Below, piece by piece: positions 1 to 8,985 of a stretch of DNA of 64,000 nt; within the stretch, counting starts at the first letter, position 1, and each line of letters begins with the position of its first letter. The notes under the pieces were generated by a model. That model searched no databases and was not told the DNA's origin. It saw nothing but the letters and a program-made list of their open reading frames with translations. Where the stretch lies: positions 62,001 to 126,000 of the forward strand of contig NZ_SIXI01000001.1 in assembly GCF_004310865.1 (NCBI RefSeq), given 5' to 3'. Position numbers and translations under genes: made by a program. Source of the stretch: Aquabacterium lacunae. GTDB lineage: Bacteria > Pseudomonadota > Gammaproteobacteria > Burkholderiales > Burkholderiaceae_C.

Positions 1-1265
1 GTGGGCGGCTCGGTGGTGGTCTTGCCCTTCGCGTCGGTCTTGGTGATGTGGTTGACCACCACGGCGGCCGTCAGTCGCCGCACATTGCCCGTGCTGTTGC
101 GGGTGACGCGCACGGTGCGATCGACCTCATAGTTGGTGACGTTGTCACGGCGCATCGTGCCGCCCGCACCATTGGCGCCAGGTGCTCCCTGCAGCGGGGC
201 CGAGGCGCCGTTCACCGGCGCCGTGGCAGGCGTGGGCGGCTGGTTGCTCATCGCCCCCGGCACACCGGTGGCGTTGGCATTGCCGCCAGCGCCCATCTGT
301 TCGCTGCTTTGCTGGCTGCGCACCGCGGCCGTGTTCACGTTCTGATTGGGCTTGTATTCTTCGGCGGTCGACTCGATCTGTGAAAAATCGATGTCGGCGG
401 TGACCTGTGCGCGCAGGTTGTCCTTGCCCACCACAGGCTCCAGCAGCTCTCGCACGCGGTCGGTGAGCTTGTTTTCCATCTGGCGCACATACAGCAGTTG
501 CTGCGCGTCCAGGCCGCTGTTGCTGTTGTCCTGCATGCCCTCGGCCATGCCGGCCAGCAGGCTGCCCGACTGATCGACCACGCTCACGGCCTTGGGCGAC
601 ATCTCGGGCACGCTGGACGACACCAGGTGCACGATGCCTGCGATCTGGCCCTTGTCGAGCACGCGGCCAGGGTGCAGCGTCAGCACCACCGAGGCCGAGG
701 CCTTTTGCTGTTCCCGGAAAAATCCATTCTGATTGGGCAGCGCCAGGTGCACTCGGGCGCTCTCGACGCCCGACAGCGCCTGGATCGACCGGGTCAGCTC
801 ACCTTCCAGGCCGCGCTGGAAATTCAGGCGCTCCTGGAATTGGGTCACGCCGAACTTCTGGGTTTCCATCAACTCGAAGCCCACGACCGAACCCTTGGGG
901 TAGCCGGCCGTGGCCAGCTTCAGGCGCACGTCATGCACCTTGTCGGCCGGCACCAGGATGGCCGCACCGCCATCGGCGTGCTTGTAGGGCACGTTCATCT
1001 GCTGCAACTGCGCCAGGATGGCGCCGCCGTCTTTGTCCGACAAGTTGGTGTAGAGCACCTTGTAGTCGGGCTGGTGGCTGTAGACCACCATCATCAACGT
1101 CAGGGCCACCAGCGCGGCCAGACCACCGCCCAGCATCATCTTGCGCTGAGGCGACAAGGCCATCACGCGCTGAACGAATCCTTCAGGCGGCGGGGCCTCG
1201 ACCACGGCCACCGGTGAGGCGGGCGAGGTCGCGAGAGCTTGAGGTTGTGCGAGCGTGACGTCCAT
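1..1265 (-). CDS. fliF: flagellar M-ring protein FliF (3' end outside window)
   Basis: FliF forms the MS ring of the flagellar basal body in the inner membrane, around the export gate. About 421 codons are visible. A cytoplasmic N-terminus is followed by a membrane segment near residues 41-62 and then a periplasmic YscJ/FliF ring-building region, including motifs such as GYPKGSVVGFELME and SARVHLALP. A Gly/Pro/Asn/Ala-rich stretch follows, and the visible end reads VVNHITKTDAKGK, as in other FliF proteins. The C-terminal membrane segment and FliG-binding tail lie off the window. The start is the ATG at 1265; an in-frame ATG two codons upstream (1271) is equally possible, and neither has a clear ribosome binding site. 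It is divergent from fliE, the usual arrangement. Confidence 0.95.
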   Translation of the reverse strand, partial: MDVTLAQPQALATSPASPVAVVEAPPPEGFVQRVMALSPQRKMMLGGGLAALVALTLMMVVYSHQPDYKVLYTNLSDKDGGAILAQLQQMNVPYKHADGGAAILVPADKVHDVRLKLATAGYPKGSVVGFELMETQKFGVTQFQERLNFQRGLEGELTRSIQALSGVESARVHLALPNQNGFFREQQKASASVVLTLHPGRVLDKGQIAGIVHLVSSSVPEMSPKAVSVVDQSGSLLAGMAEGMQDNSNSGLDAQQLLYVRQMENKLTDRVRELLEPVVGKDNLRAQVTADIDFSQIESTAEEYKPNQNVNTAAVRSQQSSEQMGAGGNANATGVPGAMSNQPPTPATAPVNGASAPLQGAPGANGAGGTMRRDNVTNYEVDRTVRVTRNSTGNVRRLTAAVVVNHITKTDAKGKTTTEPP

Positions 1266-1471
1266 GGGCATTCCGGTGCAGCCATGCGCACCGAAACCAC
1301 ACGATGCCGCAAAGCCGCCAAGACGAGCCCATTATTCGGAGAGCAACCGGGCAAAAGTGCCGGGAACAGCCGCCCAAATGCGATCCACTTCCTGCCATCG
1401 AGACAGGGTGCTTTTTCGTAGGATGTGGCCACTGCGATGACCTCCATCGCGCCCTGACAGGTATCGGCACC

Positions 1472-1825
1472 ATGGATCTGAAACTGAAGCCCTTTGATTT
1501 CGCGAAGGCCGCCTCCAGTGCAGGCATGGCCGACGTGGCCGCCCGCGTGCAGGCCAAGGCCGCTGCAGGCGCCTTGGGCGGCGCAGCCGTGCAGAAGCCG
1601 GAAGCCAGCTTCCAGACCACGTTCTCGCAGGCCCTGAAAGACATCAGCAAGGCGCAAGGCACCGCGAGCACCATGCAGCGCGAGGTGCAGTTCGACAACC
1701 CCACGGTCAGCCTGGAAGAAACCATGGTGGCCATGCAGAAGGCCCAGCTGGGCTTTCAGTCGGCGGTTCAATTCCGCAACAAACTGGTTCAGGCGTACAC
1801 GGATATCATGAACATGCAGGTCTGA
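1472..1825 (+). CDS. fliE: flagellar hook-basal body complex protein FliE
   Basis: FliE is the small adaptor between the MS ring and the proximal rod. The product is 117 residues, a normal family length. The C-terminal half carries the recognisable FliE core (SLEETMVAMQKAQLGFQSAVQ, then RNKLVQAYTDIMNMQV), the helical part that packs with rod subunits; the N-terminal half is Ala-rich and variable. The start ATG follows CAGGTATCGGCACC, a weak ribosome binding site. The 206-bp gap to the divergent fliF must hold both flagellar promoters; I could not identify a convincing sigma-54 or sigma-28 site by eye. Confidence 0.95.
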   Translation: MDLKLKPFDFAKAASSAGMADVAARVQAKAAAGALGGAAVQKPEASFQTTFSQALKDISKAQGTASTMQREVQFDNPTVSLEETMVAMQKAQLGFQSAVQFRNKLVQAYTDIMNMQV

Positions 1826-1876
1826 GACGGGCGCCGGATGGCCGACGCCGTCGTGGCCGTCCTGAAAGACCCGCCC

Positions 1877-3169
1877 ATGAACCCAGGCCCACGCAACGCA
1901 TCGCTCTCGATTTTTCAGCTCCTGGCATGCGGTGCCCTGATCGTGACGCTGTCCATGGGCATCCGCCATGGCTTCGGCCTGTGGCTGCAACCCATCTGCC
2001 TGGAGCGCGGCTGGAGCCGCGAAACCTATTCGCTGGCCATGGCCGTGCAGAACCTGATGTGGGGCGTCGCCGGGCCGCTGGTCGGTTGGTGGGCAGACCG
2101 GCAAGGCGCCACCCGCCCGGTGCTGCTGGGCGCCCTGCTCTACCCACTGGGCTTGCTGGGCATGTCGCTGGCCAGCACCACCTGGCAGCTCATGGCCACC
2201 ACCGGCGTGCTGATCGGTGTGGCGCAGGCCTGCAGCACCTACGCCGTGGTCTACGGGGCCATCGGTCGCCACGTGCCGGCCGAGCAACGCTCCTGGGCCA
2301 TGGGGATCACGGCCGCCGCGGGCTCTTTCGGGCAGTTCCTGATGGTGCCGGTGTCCAGCACCCTGATCGGTTGGCAAGGCTGGCAGGGGGCACTCTGGAG
2401 CCTGGCCCTGGTGGCGCTGAGCCTGGCGCCGCTGGCTTGGCTGCTGCGGCACGACCGCCCGGCCACAGGCCATGGCGTGGCCCCGGCCCTCACCGCGACA
2501 CATCAGACCGACCGCCGCACCGGCGCACACCCGAACAGAGGCCCCAACGGGGAGCCGTTGCATGCCGGCCTGGCCCTTCGGGAAGCCTTCTCCCACCCGA
2601 GCTACCTCCTGCTCACAGCCGGCTACTTCGTGTGCGGCTTCCAGCTGGCCTTCATCGGCGTGCACCTGCCCAGCTACCTGAAAGACCATGCCTTGCCGCC
2701 TGGCGTGGCCACCACAGGCCTGGCCCTGATCGGCCTGTTCAACATTTTCGGCAGCTACTTCGTGGGCTGGCTGGGCCAACGGGTGCGCAAGGCCTGGATC
2801 CTGGCGGGCATCTACGCCCTGCGCGGTGTGGTGATGCTCGCCTTCATCAGCCAGCCCCCGACCGCACTGAGCGTCGGGCTGTTCGCTGCATGCATGGGCT
2901 TTCTGTGGCTTTCCACCGTACCACCCACCAACGCCATCGTGGCGCAGATGCTGGGGGTCCGGTTCCTGTCCATGCTGGGCGCACTGGTGTTCCTGTCCCA
3001 CCAGATGGGCTCCTTCCTGGGCGTATGGACGGCCGGCAAGCTTTACGACCACACCGGCAGCTACCAGGTGGTGTGGTGGGCCGCCATTGCCCTGAGCTTC
3101 GGGGCCGCCCTGCTCAATCTGCCGGTGCGCGAAACCGAAACACCTCGCAGTCGCCTGCAGGCGGTTTGA
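1877..3169 (+). CDS. MFS transporter (oxalate/formate or monocarboxylate-type)
   Basis: This is a 12-helix major facilitator superfamily permease of the inner membrane. From the ATG at 1877 it has 430 residues and the first helix begins about 12 residues in; an in-frame ATG at 1838 would add 13 residues, and neither start has a clear ribosome binding site. The first half shows GIRHGFGLWLQP and a loop with GPLVGWWADRQGATRPVL, the MFS A-like motif between helices 2 and 3. A hydrophilic stretch after helix 6, around HQTDRRTGAHPNRG, is the central cytoplasmic loop. The layout resembles the oxalate:formate antiporter/monocarboxylate branch, but the substrate cannot be read from sequence. It sits between fliE and dapA and has no obvious link to either. 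Confidence 0.85.
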   Translation: MNPGPRNASLSIFQLLACGALIVTLSMGIRHGFGLWLQPICLERGWSRETYSLAMAVQNLMWGVAGPLVGWWADRQGATRPVLLGALLYPLGLLGMSLASTTWQLMATTGVLIGVAQACSTYAVVYGAIGRHVPAEQRSWAMGITAAAGSFGQFLMVPVSSTLIGWQGWQGALWSLALVALSLAPLAWLLRHDRPATGHGVAPALTATHQTDRRTGAHPNRGPNGEPLHAGLALREAFSHPSYLLLTAGYFVCGFQLAFIGVHLPSYLKDHALPPGVATTGLALIGLFNIFGSYFVGWLGQRVRKAWILAGIYALRGVVMLAFISQPPTALSVGLFAACMGFLWLSTVPPTNAIVAQMLGVRFLSMLGALVFLSHQMGSFLGVWTAGKLYDHTGSYQVVWWAAIALSFGAALLNLPVRETETPRSRLQAV

Positions 3170-3207
3170 GCCCATTCGGACACCAGGAAACCAGGCCCGG
3201 TCAACCC

Positions 3208-3339
3208 ATGGCACACATCAACCGTTGGCTGTTCAGACTCGTGATCCTGCTGATGCTGGCCGGGGTGTTTGCATGGTACTTTCTGGGCCCCGCTGCCTTC
3301 GATCTGCAGGCCCTCTGGGCCTTGTGCAGCAGCGGCTGA
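3208..3339 (+). CDS. small single-pass membrane protein, function unknown
   Basis: A 43-codon frame starts MAHINRWLFRLVILLMLAG and holds one hydrophobic helix (about residues 8-28) with basic residues before it, so the N-terminus is probably cytoplasmic. It begins 38 bp after the MFS gene, in the same direction, and may be co-transcribed with it. The upstream sequence ACCAGGAAACCAGG could hold a distant ribosome binding site. I do not recognise the family. It could be a chance frame, but its charge and hydrophobic pattern are those of a real mini-membrane protein. Confidence 0.45.
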   Translation: MAHINRWLFRLVILLMLAGVFAWYFLGPAAFDLQALWALCSSG

Positions 3340-3451
3340 ACACCTTTCACCTGCCCTTCACGTGCCACTCAACGCCCCGCCGTCTTTGCGCTCGCGCGCG
3401 CCATAAAAAGCAGGTGTGCCCCATTAGAATCCTCGAATCAAAGGAAAGTAC

Positions 3452-4333
<882 letters not shown>

Positions 4334-4361
4334 ACCCTCCCTCTAGCAACTGATTGCCTCC

Positions 4362-5501
4362 ATGCTGACTGTCAAGAAACCCGGCCGACTGGCCCTGATC
4401 GCCTCGGCCTGCGCCCTCAGCCTGCTCCAGGGCTGCTCCACCGTGGGAGACCTCGTCGCCGGTGACAAGGTCGATTACCGCAGCTCGGGCACCAAGACGG
4501 TCAACCTGGAAGTGCCGCCTGACCTGAGCCAGCTCTCAGGTCAGGCTCGCTACACGCAGTCGAGCACAGGCGCTGTATCGGCCACGGCGTTCAGCCAGGC
4601 CCAGGCCAGTGGCAACGTCGGCAACGCCGAGCAGGTGGCACAGGCTGCAGCCGGGGTGAGCCTGGAGCGCGATGGCCAGACACGCTGGCTGAAAGTGAAC
4701 CTGCCGGCCGAACAGGTGTGGCCGCTGTTGCGCGAGTTCTGGCAAGACAACGGCTTCGAGTTGCCCCTCGACCAGCCCGCCGCGGGCCTGATGGAAACCA
4801 ACTGGAAGGAAAACCGCGTCGCAGTCAAGGGCAGCGGCTTGCGTGACCTAGTGGGCCGCGTGTTTGACAACCTCTACGACTCGGGCGAGCGTGACCAGTT
4901 CCGCACCCGCGTGGAACGCACGGCCAAGGGCACCGAGATCTACATCAGCCACCGCGGCATGATCGAGATCTACACCGACGCCCGCAAGGAATCGACCACC
5001 TGGAAGGCCCGCCCCTCGAGCCGTGAACTCGAAGCCGAAATGCTGTCGCGCCTGGTGGCCAAGCTCGGTGCACCCAAAGACAAGGCCGCCGAGACCAAGA
5101 CAGCGGCCGCTGCTGCTGCCCCCGCAGCGACCACGCCACGGGCCCGTGTGGTCGACAACGGTCTGGCTGTGGCGTTTGCCGCCGACAACGGCGACCAGGC
5201 CTGGCGCCGCGTGGGCCTGGCCCTCGACCGTGGTGGCTTCACGGTGGAAGACCGAGACCGCACGAAAGGCTTTTATGAAGTCCGTCTGGCCGCCAAGGGT
5301 TCGGCCGACAAGCCCGGCTTGTTCGAGCGCATGGGCAACTGGTTCAGCAGCAAGCCGACTGACACGGTCTCACGCTACCGCCTCCAGTTGACCACCTCAG
5401 ACCGCGAGGCCCGCGTGACCGTGCTCAACGGCGAAGGCAAGGCGCTGAGCGATGACAACGCGCGCGAAGTGATCCGGCAGCTGGGCGCCAATCTCGAGTG
5501 A
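4362..5501 (+). CDS. bamC: outer membrane assembly lipoprotein BamC
   Basis: BamC is a lipoprotein of the BAM complex that inserts beta-barrel proteins into the outer membrane. The 379-residue product starts with a signal peptide ending in the lipobox LLQGC (Cys25). Next comes the unstructured segment with VNLEVPPDLSQLSGQARY, the part of BamC known to lie against BamD. Two helix-grip domains follow, with a bridge rich in Ala and Lys at about residues 245-258 (KTAAAAAAPAATTP). The family is usually about 345-390 residues. A rho-independent terminator follows directly. Confidence 0.93.
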   Translation: MLTVKKPGRLALIASACALSLLQGCSTVGDLVAGDKVDYRSSGTKTVNLEVPPDLSQLSGQARYTQSSTGAVSATAFSQAQASGNVGNAEQVAQAAAGVSLERDGQTRWLKVNLPAEQVWPLLREFWQDNGFELPLDQPAAGLMETNWKENRVAVKGSGLRDLVGRVFDNLYDSGERDQFRTRVERTAKGTEIYISHRGMIEIYTDARKESTTWKARPSSRELEAEMLSRLVAKLGAPKDKAAETKTAAAAAAPAATTPRARVVDNGLAVAFAADNGDQAWRRVGLALDRGGFTVEDRDRTKGFYEVRLAAKGSADKPGLFERMGNWFSSKPTDTVSRYRLQLTTSDREARVTVLNGEGKALSDDNAREVIRQLGANLE

Positions 5502-5520
5502 GCCGCTGAGCGCCAGACAA

Positions 5521-5546
5521 AAAACCCGGCCTTGGCCGGGTTTTTT
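5521..5546 (+). terminator. rho-independent terminator after bamC
   Basis: CCCGGC and GCCGGG form a stem around CTTG and are followed by TTTTTT. The run of A residues on the other side gives a shorter U-tract on the minus strand, so it may act in both directions. It lies 20 bp after the bamC stop. Confidence 0.9.
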
Positions 5547-5601
5547 CATGGTGAGGAAGATCGGCGCCAACCGAAGGTGACCCGCTGACCGGCTCCCCAT
5601 G

Positions 5602-5626
5602 AAAAAAGCCACCCGAAGGTGGCTTT
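5602..5626 (-). terminator. rho-independent terminator after the repeat lipoprotein
   Basis: AAAGCCACC and GGTGGCTTT pair around a CGAA/TTCG tetraloop. Read on the minus strand, the stem ends in a run of T. It is placed 20 bp past the stop codon of the minus-strand lipoprotein gene at 5647. Confidence 0.88.
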
Positions 5627-5646
5627 CGAATCCCTGAGGACAGGAA

Positions 5647-5871
5647 TCAGTTCGAAGCGGCCGAAGCAGCGTCCGAAGCGGCTTCAACAGCAGCCGAAGC
5701 GGCTTCCGAAGCGACCGAAGCGGCTTCAACAGCGGCCGAAGCAGCTTCAACAGCGGCCGAAGCAACTTCCGAAGCGGCCGAAGCGGCGTCAGCGGCAGCT
5801 TCTTCTTTCTTGCCGCAAGCGGCCAGGGCCATAGCGGCGATCAGCGAAGCCAGCAGGAGCGACTTTTTCAT
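5647..5871 (-). CDS. small Ala/Glu-rich heptapeptide-repeat lipoprotein
   Basis: The product has 74 residues. MKKSLLLASLIAAMALAAC is a clear lipoprotein signal with the lipobox LAAC, followed by GKKEEAAADAA. The rest is almost entirely tandem 7-residue units of the form EAASAAV, EAASVAS and EAASDAA, encoded by 21-bp DNA repeats. The mature chain would be a short, acidic, Ala-rich helix or coiled coil tethered to a membrane; Gly-Lys after the Cys fits outer membrane sorting. The start was chosen because GAGGACACAAGC is a good ribosome binding site for the ATG at 5871 and the signal peptide begins there. Function unknown. Small Ala-rich lipoproteins such as Lpp pack against peptidoglycan, but no C-terminal Lys like that of Lpp is present. 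Confidence 0.85.
   Translation of the reverse strand: MKKSLLLASLIAAMALAACGKKEEAAADAASAASEVASAAVEAASAAVEAASVASEAASAAVEAASDAASAASN
5653..5790. repeat. 21-bp tandem repeat inside the lipoprotein gene
   Basis: About six copies of a 21-bp unit begin with GAAGCGGCTTC (plus strand) and differ at a few positions, alternating between versions containing AACAGC and CCGAAGC. They are in frame and translate as heptads on the minus strand. Copy number is likely to vary between strains by slippage or recombination. Confidence 0.85.
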
Positions 5872-5999
5872 GCTTGTGTCCTCAAAAAGGAGTGTCAAAA
5901 GATTGGCGGAACTATGCGTACCCACAGTCCCACTGAAACGAGACTCAAGGGTGTTTCTTGGATAAGGCATCCGTGATGGAACACCTCATACAGACGATT

Positions 6000-6005
6000 A
6001 TTATA
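6000..6005 (-). promoter_or_regulatory. candidate -10 element for the repeat lipoprotein
   Basis: The plus strand reads ATTATA here, a perfect TATAAT on the minus strand, about 130 bp upstream of the lipoprotein ATG and just after the end of the gene at 6026. No convincing -35 was seen, so this is only a candidate. The region from 5872 to 5999 holds no gene. Confidence 0.4.
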
Positions 6006-6025
6006 GGATGCCTTCGGGCTAGTCC

Positions 6026-6550
6026 CTATAAGCCCAGCATTGACGCGCCCCCCGAGTCAGAGGATCGTTGCAAATTCGCATCAACCTTTTGGGTCATGGT
6101 GCGGACGATCTGAGCCGAACGGCTCCAGCCACCACGCCATTGCTCCGGGTCGTCCAGCCACAGGGCCAGGCTGCCACCGAGCACCATGATGGGGCCGAAA
6201 CCGCCCATTCCGCCCAATTCCTCCTGAGGCAGCACGCGCAAGTGCACGCGGTGGGTCCAGGTGGGCTGCCATCGGAACCACCTTGGGTGAGCCTGCTGCG
6301 CCGCGCCCCAATCCAGTGCCAGCAAGTGGGCTTGCGCGCGGCGCTGTGTCACGGCCCAGTCATGCCAGGCCTGCACCGCATCGGTCCACCCCAAAGGCCA
6401 GTCGGCAAAGGTGGCGTCTTGCAGCCACATCTCCCCGCCCTGCTGTGCGGCTTCGCGCCAGGCGGCCTGCACCACCTGCTGCCAATGGGGCCAGCCGTCG
6501 ATGCGACCTGCCTGGGCAGACAGGTCGAACGCGTCGGTGGTGTCGCTCAT
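6026..6550 (-). CDS. conserved hypothetical protein next to roxA
   Basis: The product has 174 residues from the ATG at 6550, chosen because CAGGAGTGCCCC gives a strong ribosome binding site; an upstream in-frame ATG at 6598 has none. It is rich in Trp and His (for example WPHWQQVVQAAWREAA and HPRWFRWQPTWTHRVH) and contains GGMGGFGPIMVLGGSLALWL, a possible buried strand-turn. No signal peptide or convincing membrane segment is visible. I do not recognise a family. It starts 44 bp after the stop of roxA on the same strand, so it is probably co-transcribed, but that does not define its job. Confidence 0.75.
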   Translation of the reverse strand: MSDTTDAFDLSAQAGRIDGWPHWQQVVQAAWREAAQQGGEMWLQDATFADWPLGWTDAVQAWHDWAVTQRRAQAHLLALDWGAAQQAHPRWFRWQPTWTHRVHLRVLPQEELGGMGGFGPIMVLGGSLALWLDDPEQWRGGWSRSAQIVRTMTQKVDANLQRSSDSGGASMLGL

Positions 6551-6594
6551 GGGGCACTCCTGAATCGGTGGGCCGGGCATGGCCATACAAGGTG

Positions 6595-7815
6595 TCACGC
6601 GCTGGGCAACACCCAGCCATCTTCACAGAACTGGTCCAGCAGGTCACGCACGGCCGTGCTGGCCCTGGCCACGTCGGCAGCGCTCAGGGCGCGTTGATCG
6701 GCCAGGCGACGCAGCAAACGGGCGTCGGCGCCGGCGGCGCGCCACGACTCGCCGTTGCAGTAAATGCGATGGTCGTCGTACATCATGCGTGTGGCCGGGT
6801 GCAGCACCAACCCAGCCCCTTCAGGCAGCACGTCGGCGATGTCGAACCACACCTTGGGCTTGGGTTCGGTCATGACCTCGCCCAGCGCCGCCAGCACCTG
6901 GGCCGGGTCTTTCAGGGCTCGGGCCACGGCGTCGGCCGCGAAGGCCTGCAGATCGGCCGGCATGCGGCCGGGTTCGGCGGTGGCGGGTTGTTGCGGGTCT
7001 TTGTACAGGCTACGCTGGTCGGTGTCCAGGCCTTCGGCAATGCGCACCAGCAGCTCGGCCGCCAGGCCATGGGCTTCGGGCACCCGAAAGCCGATCGAGC
7101 AGGTCATGCACTCGCCCTGGGCGATGCCGTCGTGCGCCCACCGAGGAGGCAGGTACAACATGTCGCCCGGCTCCAGCACCCACTCCTGTTCGCACTCGAA
7201 GTTCTGCAGGATCTTGAGCGGCTTGCGGGGCACCAGGGTGTCGTCCTTCAGGCGGCCGATGCGCCACTTGCGCTGGCCATGCACCTGAAGCAGGAACACG
7301 TCGTACGAATCGAAATGGGGGCCCACGCCGCCGCCGTCGGTGGCGTACGAGATCATGAGGTCGTCCAGGCGTGCGTCGGGCACGAAACGGAAGCGGCTCA
7401 GCAGTTCATGGGCCGCTGGCACGTGCAGGTCCAGCCCCTGCACCAGCAGCGTCCAGTTCGGCTGGGTCATGGGCGGCAGGCTCCGGCGGGCCAGCGGGCC
7501 ATGCTTGAGGCGCCAGTCGGCCGTGGCCTTGCCTTTGGCCACACCCTGGCCCGCACCTGGGCCAGCCGCCTGCACGATCAGCCGAGACTCCACATCGTCG
7601 CGCCCCGCCAGGTCGAACAGGGCCTTGCGGTCGATGGGCGGCTTCACCCCCGGCACGGCCTGACGGATCAGCAAAGGCTTTTTCTGCCAGTGGCGCTTCA
7701 TGAAGGCCGCGGGCGACAAGCCCCCCAGCAGTTCGGTGGGCTGTTGCAAGGGGTCTTGCGCAGTGGCGGCGGTGCTTCGGGCGGTTGGAACGGATCGGCG
7801 CGGGGTGGTGCTCAT
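6595..7815 (-). CDS. roxA: ribosomal protein uL16 arginine hydroxylase RoxA (YcfD-like JmjC/cupin oxygenase)
   Basis: This is a 2-oxoglutarate/Fe(II) oxygenase; characterised YcfD/RoxA enzymes hydroxylate an arginine of ribosomal protein uL16. From the ATG at 7815 the product has 406 residues, in the family range. The iron triad is visible: His167 and Asp169 in GPHFDSYDVF and His228 in PPRWAHDG, separated by 61 residues as in YcfD. LEPGDMLYLPPRWAHDG is the typical second cupin motif. The C-terminal part is the dimerisation and winged-helix region. Longer in-frame starts up to 7896 exist but would overlap the divergent FKBP gene and add an uncharacteristic N-terminus. Confidence 0.9.
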   Translation of the reverse strand: MSTTPRRSVPTARSTAATAQDPLQQPTELLGGLSPAAFMKRHWQKKPLLIRQAVPGVKPPIDRKALFDLAGRDDVESRLIVQAAGPGAGQGVAKGKATADWRLKHGPLARRSLPPMTQPNWTLLVQGLDLHVPAAHELLSRFRFVPDARLDDLMISYATDGGGVGPHFDSYDVFLLQVHGQRKWRIGRLKDDTLVPRKPLKILQNFECEQEWVLEPGDMLYLPPRWAHDGIAQGECMTCSIGFRVPEAHGLAAELLVRIAEGLDTDQRSLYKDPQQPATAEPGRMPADLQAFAADAVARALKDPAQVLAALGEVMTEPKPKVWFDIADVLPEGAGLVLHPATRMMYDDHRIYCNGESWRAAGADARLLRRLADQRALSAADVARASTAVRDLLDQFCEDGWVLPSA

Positions 7816-7882
7816 CTCGAGATGGCTTTCTGGAAGGTCGGGTTGTTCGCAGCCGCCATTGTCGCCGTGAGATGATTCGGGC

Positions 7883-8425
7883 ATGGACATTCGCAACCCC
7901 TGTGTGGTGAGCCTGACGTGGCGTCTTGAGGACGCTCAAGGAGTGCTCATCGATGAACTGATGGAGCCGACCGAGTTTTTCTACGGCGGCGAAGACCTGC
8001 TGGGCAAGGTCGAAGAGGCCCTGGAAGGCCAGACCACCGGCCATGAGGCCGAGCTGTTCCTGGAGCCCGAACACGCGTTCGGTGACTACGACAGCGCGCT
8101 GGTGTTTTTCGAGGCCATCGACATCTTCCCGGACAACGTGGAAGAAGGCATGCAGTTCGAAGGCCCGCCCAAGGGCTCGACCACGCCCGACATGCCGCCC
8201 GACGTGATCTACACGGTCACCGAGGTGTACGACACGCACGTGGTGCTCGATGGCAACCACCCGCTGGCCGGCATCGCCCTGAAGATTTCGGTGCGTGTGG
8301 CCGACGTGCGCGAAGCCACCGAAGAAGAGATCGCGCAGGGCTCGGTGGCCCAGTCGATCTTCTCGCTGGCCATGGACCGCGATGGCGCCGACGAAGACGT
8401 GCCGCCGGGTGCCACGCTGCACTGA
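7883..8425 (+). CDS. FKBP-type peptidyl-prolyl isomerase, SlyD-like
   Basis: The product is a 180-residue cytoplasmic prolyl isomerase of the SlyD/FkpB group. The FKBP strands frame an inserted-flap domain: ELMEPTEFFYGGEDLL, EEALEGQTTGHEAELFLEPEHAFGDYD, and later GNHPLAGIALKISVRVADVREAT, the last being the standard SlyD motif. Unlike E. coli SlyD it has no His/Cys-rich metal-binding tail and ends in VPPGATLH, so a role in nickel delivery is unlikely. The gene is divergent from roxA, with 67 bp between starts, and is followed by a good terminator. Confidence 0.93.
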   Translation: MDIRNPCVVSLTWRLEDAQGVLIDELMEPTEFFYGGEDLLGKVEEALEGQTTGHEAELFLEPEHAFGDYDSALVFFEAIDIFPDNVEEGMQFEGPPKGSTTPDMPPDVIYTVTEVYDTHVVLDGNHPLAGIALKISVRVADVREATEEEIAQGSVAQSIFSLAMDRDGADEDVPPGATLH

Positions 8426-8454
8426 GTCTCCAAGGCGGCCCATCTGAAACAGCA

Positions 8455-8478
8455 AGGCGCACCGAGGTGCGCCTTTTT
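8455..8478 (+). terminator. rho-independent terminator after the FKBP gene
   Basis: AGGCGCAC pairs with GTGCGCCT around CGAG, followed by TTTTT. It is located 29 bp after the stop codon and lies between two convergent genes. Confidence 0.88.
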
Positions 8479-8510
8479 CATGCCGAGGTGCCTTCCTTCG
8501 GCGGCGTCAA

Positions 8511-8969
8511 TCAGCCCTTGCCGGTGGAGCCAAAGCCGCCTTCACCGCGCTGGGTGGCCGCGCCGAAATCGGACACCACGCGGAAATCAGCCTGCACCAC
8601 AGGCACGATGATCAGCTGCGCGATGCGGTCCATGGGCTGAATGGTGAAGGCTTCCTGGCCACGGTTCCAGCAGCTGACCATCAGCGGGCCCTGGTAGTCG
8701 GAATCGATCAGGCCCACCAGGTTGCCCATGACGATGCCATGCTTGTGGCCCAGGCCCGAGCGCGGCAGGATCATGGCCGCCAGCCCGGGGTCGGCCAGGT
8801 GCAGCGACAACCCTGTGGGGATGAGCTGGGCCTGGCCCGGTTGCAGCACCAGGGGCGCGTCCACGCAGGCGCGCAGGTCCAGGCCAGCGCTGCCCGGCGT
8901 GCCGTAGGCTGGCAGCTGGTCGGCCATGCGGGGGTCGAGGATCTTCAGGTCAACGGTGATGCGGGGCAT
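8511..8969 (-). CDS. dut: dUTP diphosphatase
   Basis: Dut hydrolyses dUTP to dUMP, keeping uracil out of DNA and supplying thymidylate synthesis. The 152-residue product shows the five trimeric dUTPase motifs in order: GSAGLDLRA (I), [11 protein letters not shown] (II), GLIDSDYQG (III), the [17 protein letters not shown] segment (IV), and the Gly-rich tail [10 protein letters not shown] (V). Length matches E. coli (about 151). It lies directly downstream of coaBC, with a 16-bp gap, as in E. coli and many proteobacteria. Confidence 0.98.
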   Translation of the reverse strand: MPRITVDLKILDPRMADQLPAYGTPGSAGLDLRACVDAPLVLQPGQAQLIPTGLSLHLADPGLAAMILPRSGLGHKHGIVMGNLVGLIDSDYQGPLMVSCWNRGQEAFTIQPMDRIAQLIIVPVVQADFRVVSDFGAATQRGEGGFGSTGKG

Positions 8970-8985
8970 GGGCGGTCTGGGGTAC

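Noticed and set aside
1266-1471. Sigma-54 promoter in the fliF-fliE gap
   Set aside because: GG and GC doublets with the right spacing exist on the minus strand, but the flanking bases do not fit the consensus.
1163-3214. A 683-codon minus-strand open frame opposite the MFS gene
   Set aside because: It is His/Gln/Gly-rich without helices, while the plus strand reads a clear 12-helix transporter.
5653-5790. Possible CRISPR array or satellite in the 21-bp repeat block
   Set aside because: There are no unique spacers; repeats are contiguous, in frame, and code for protein heptads.
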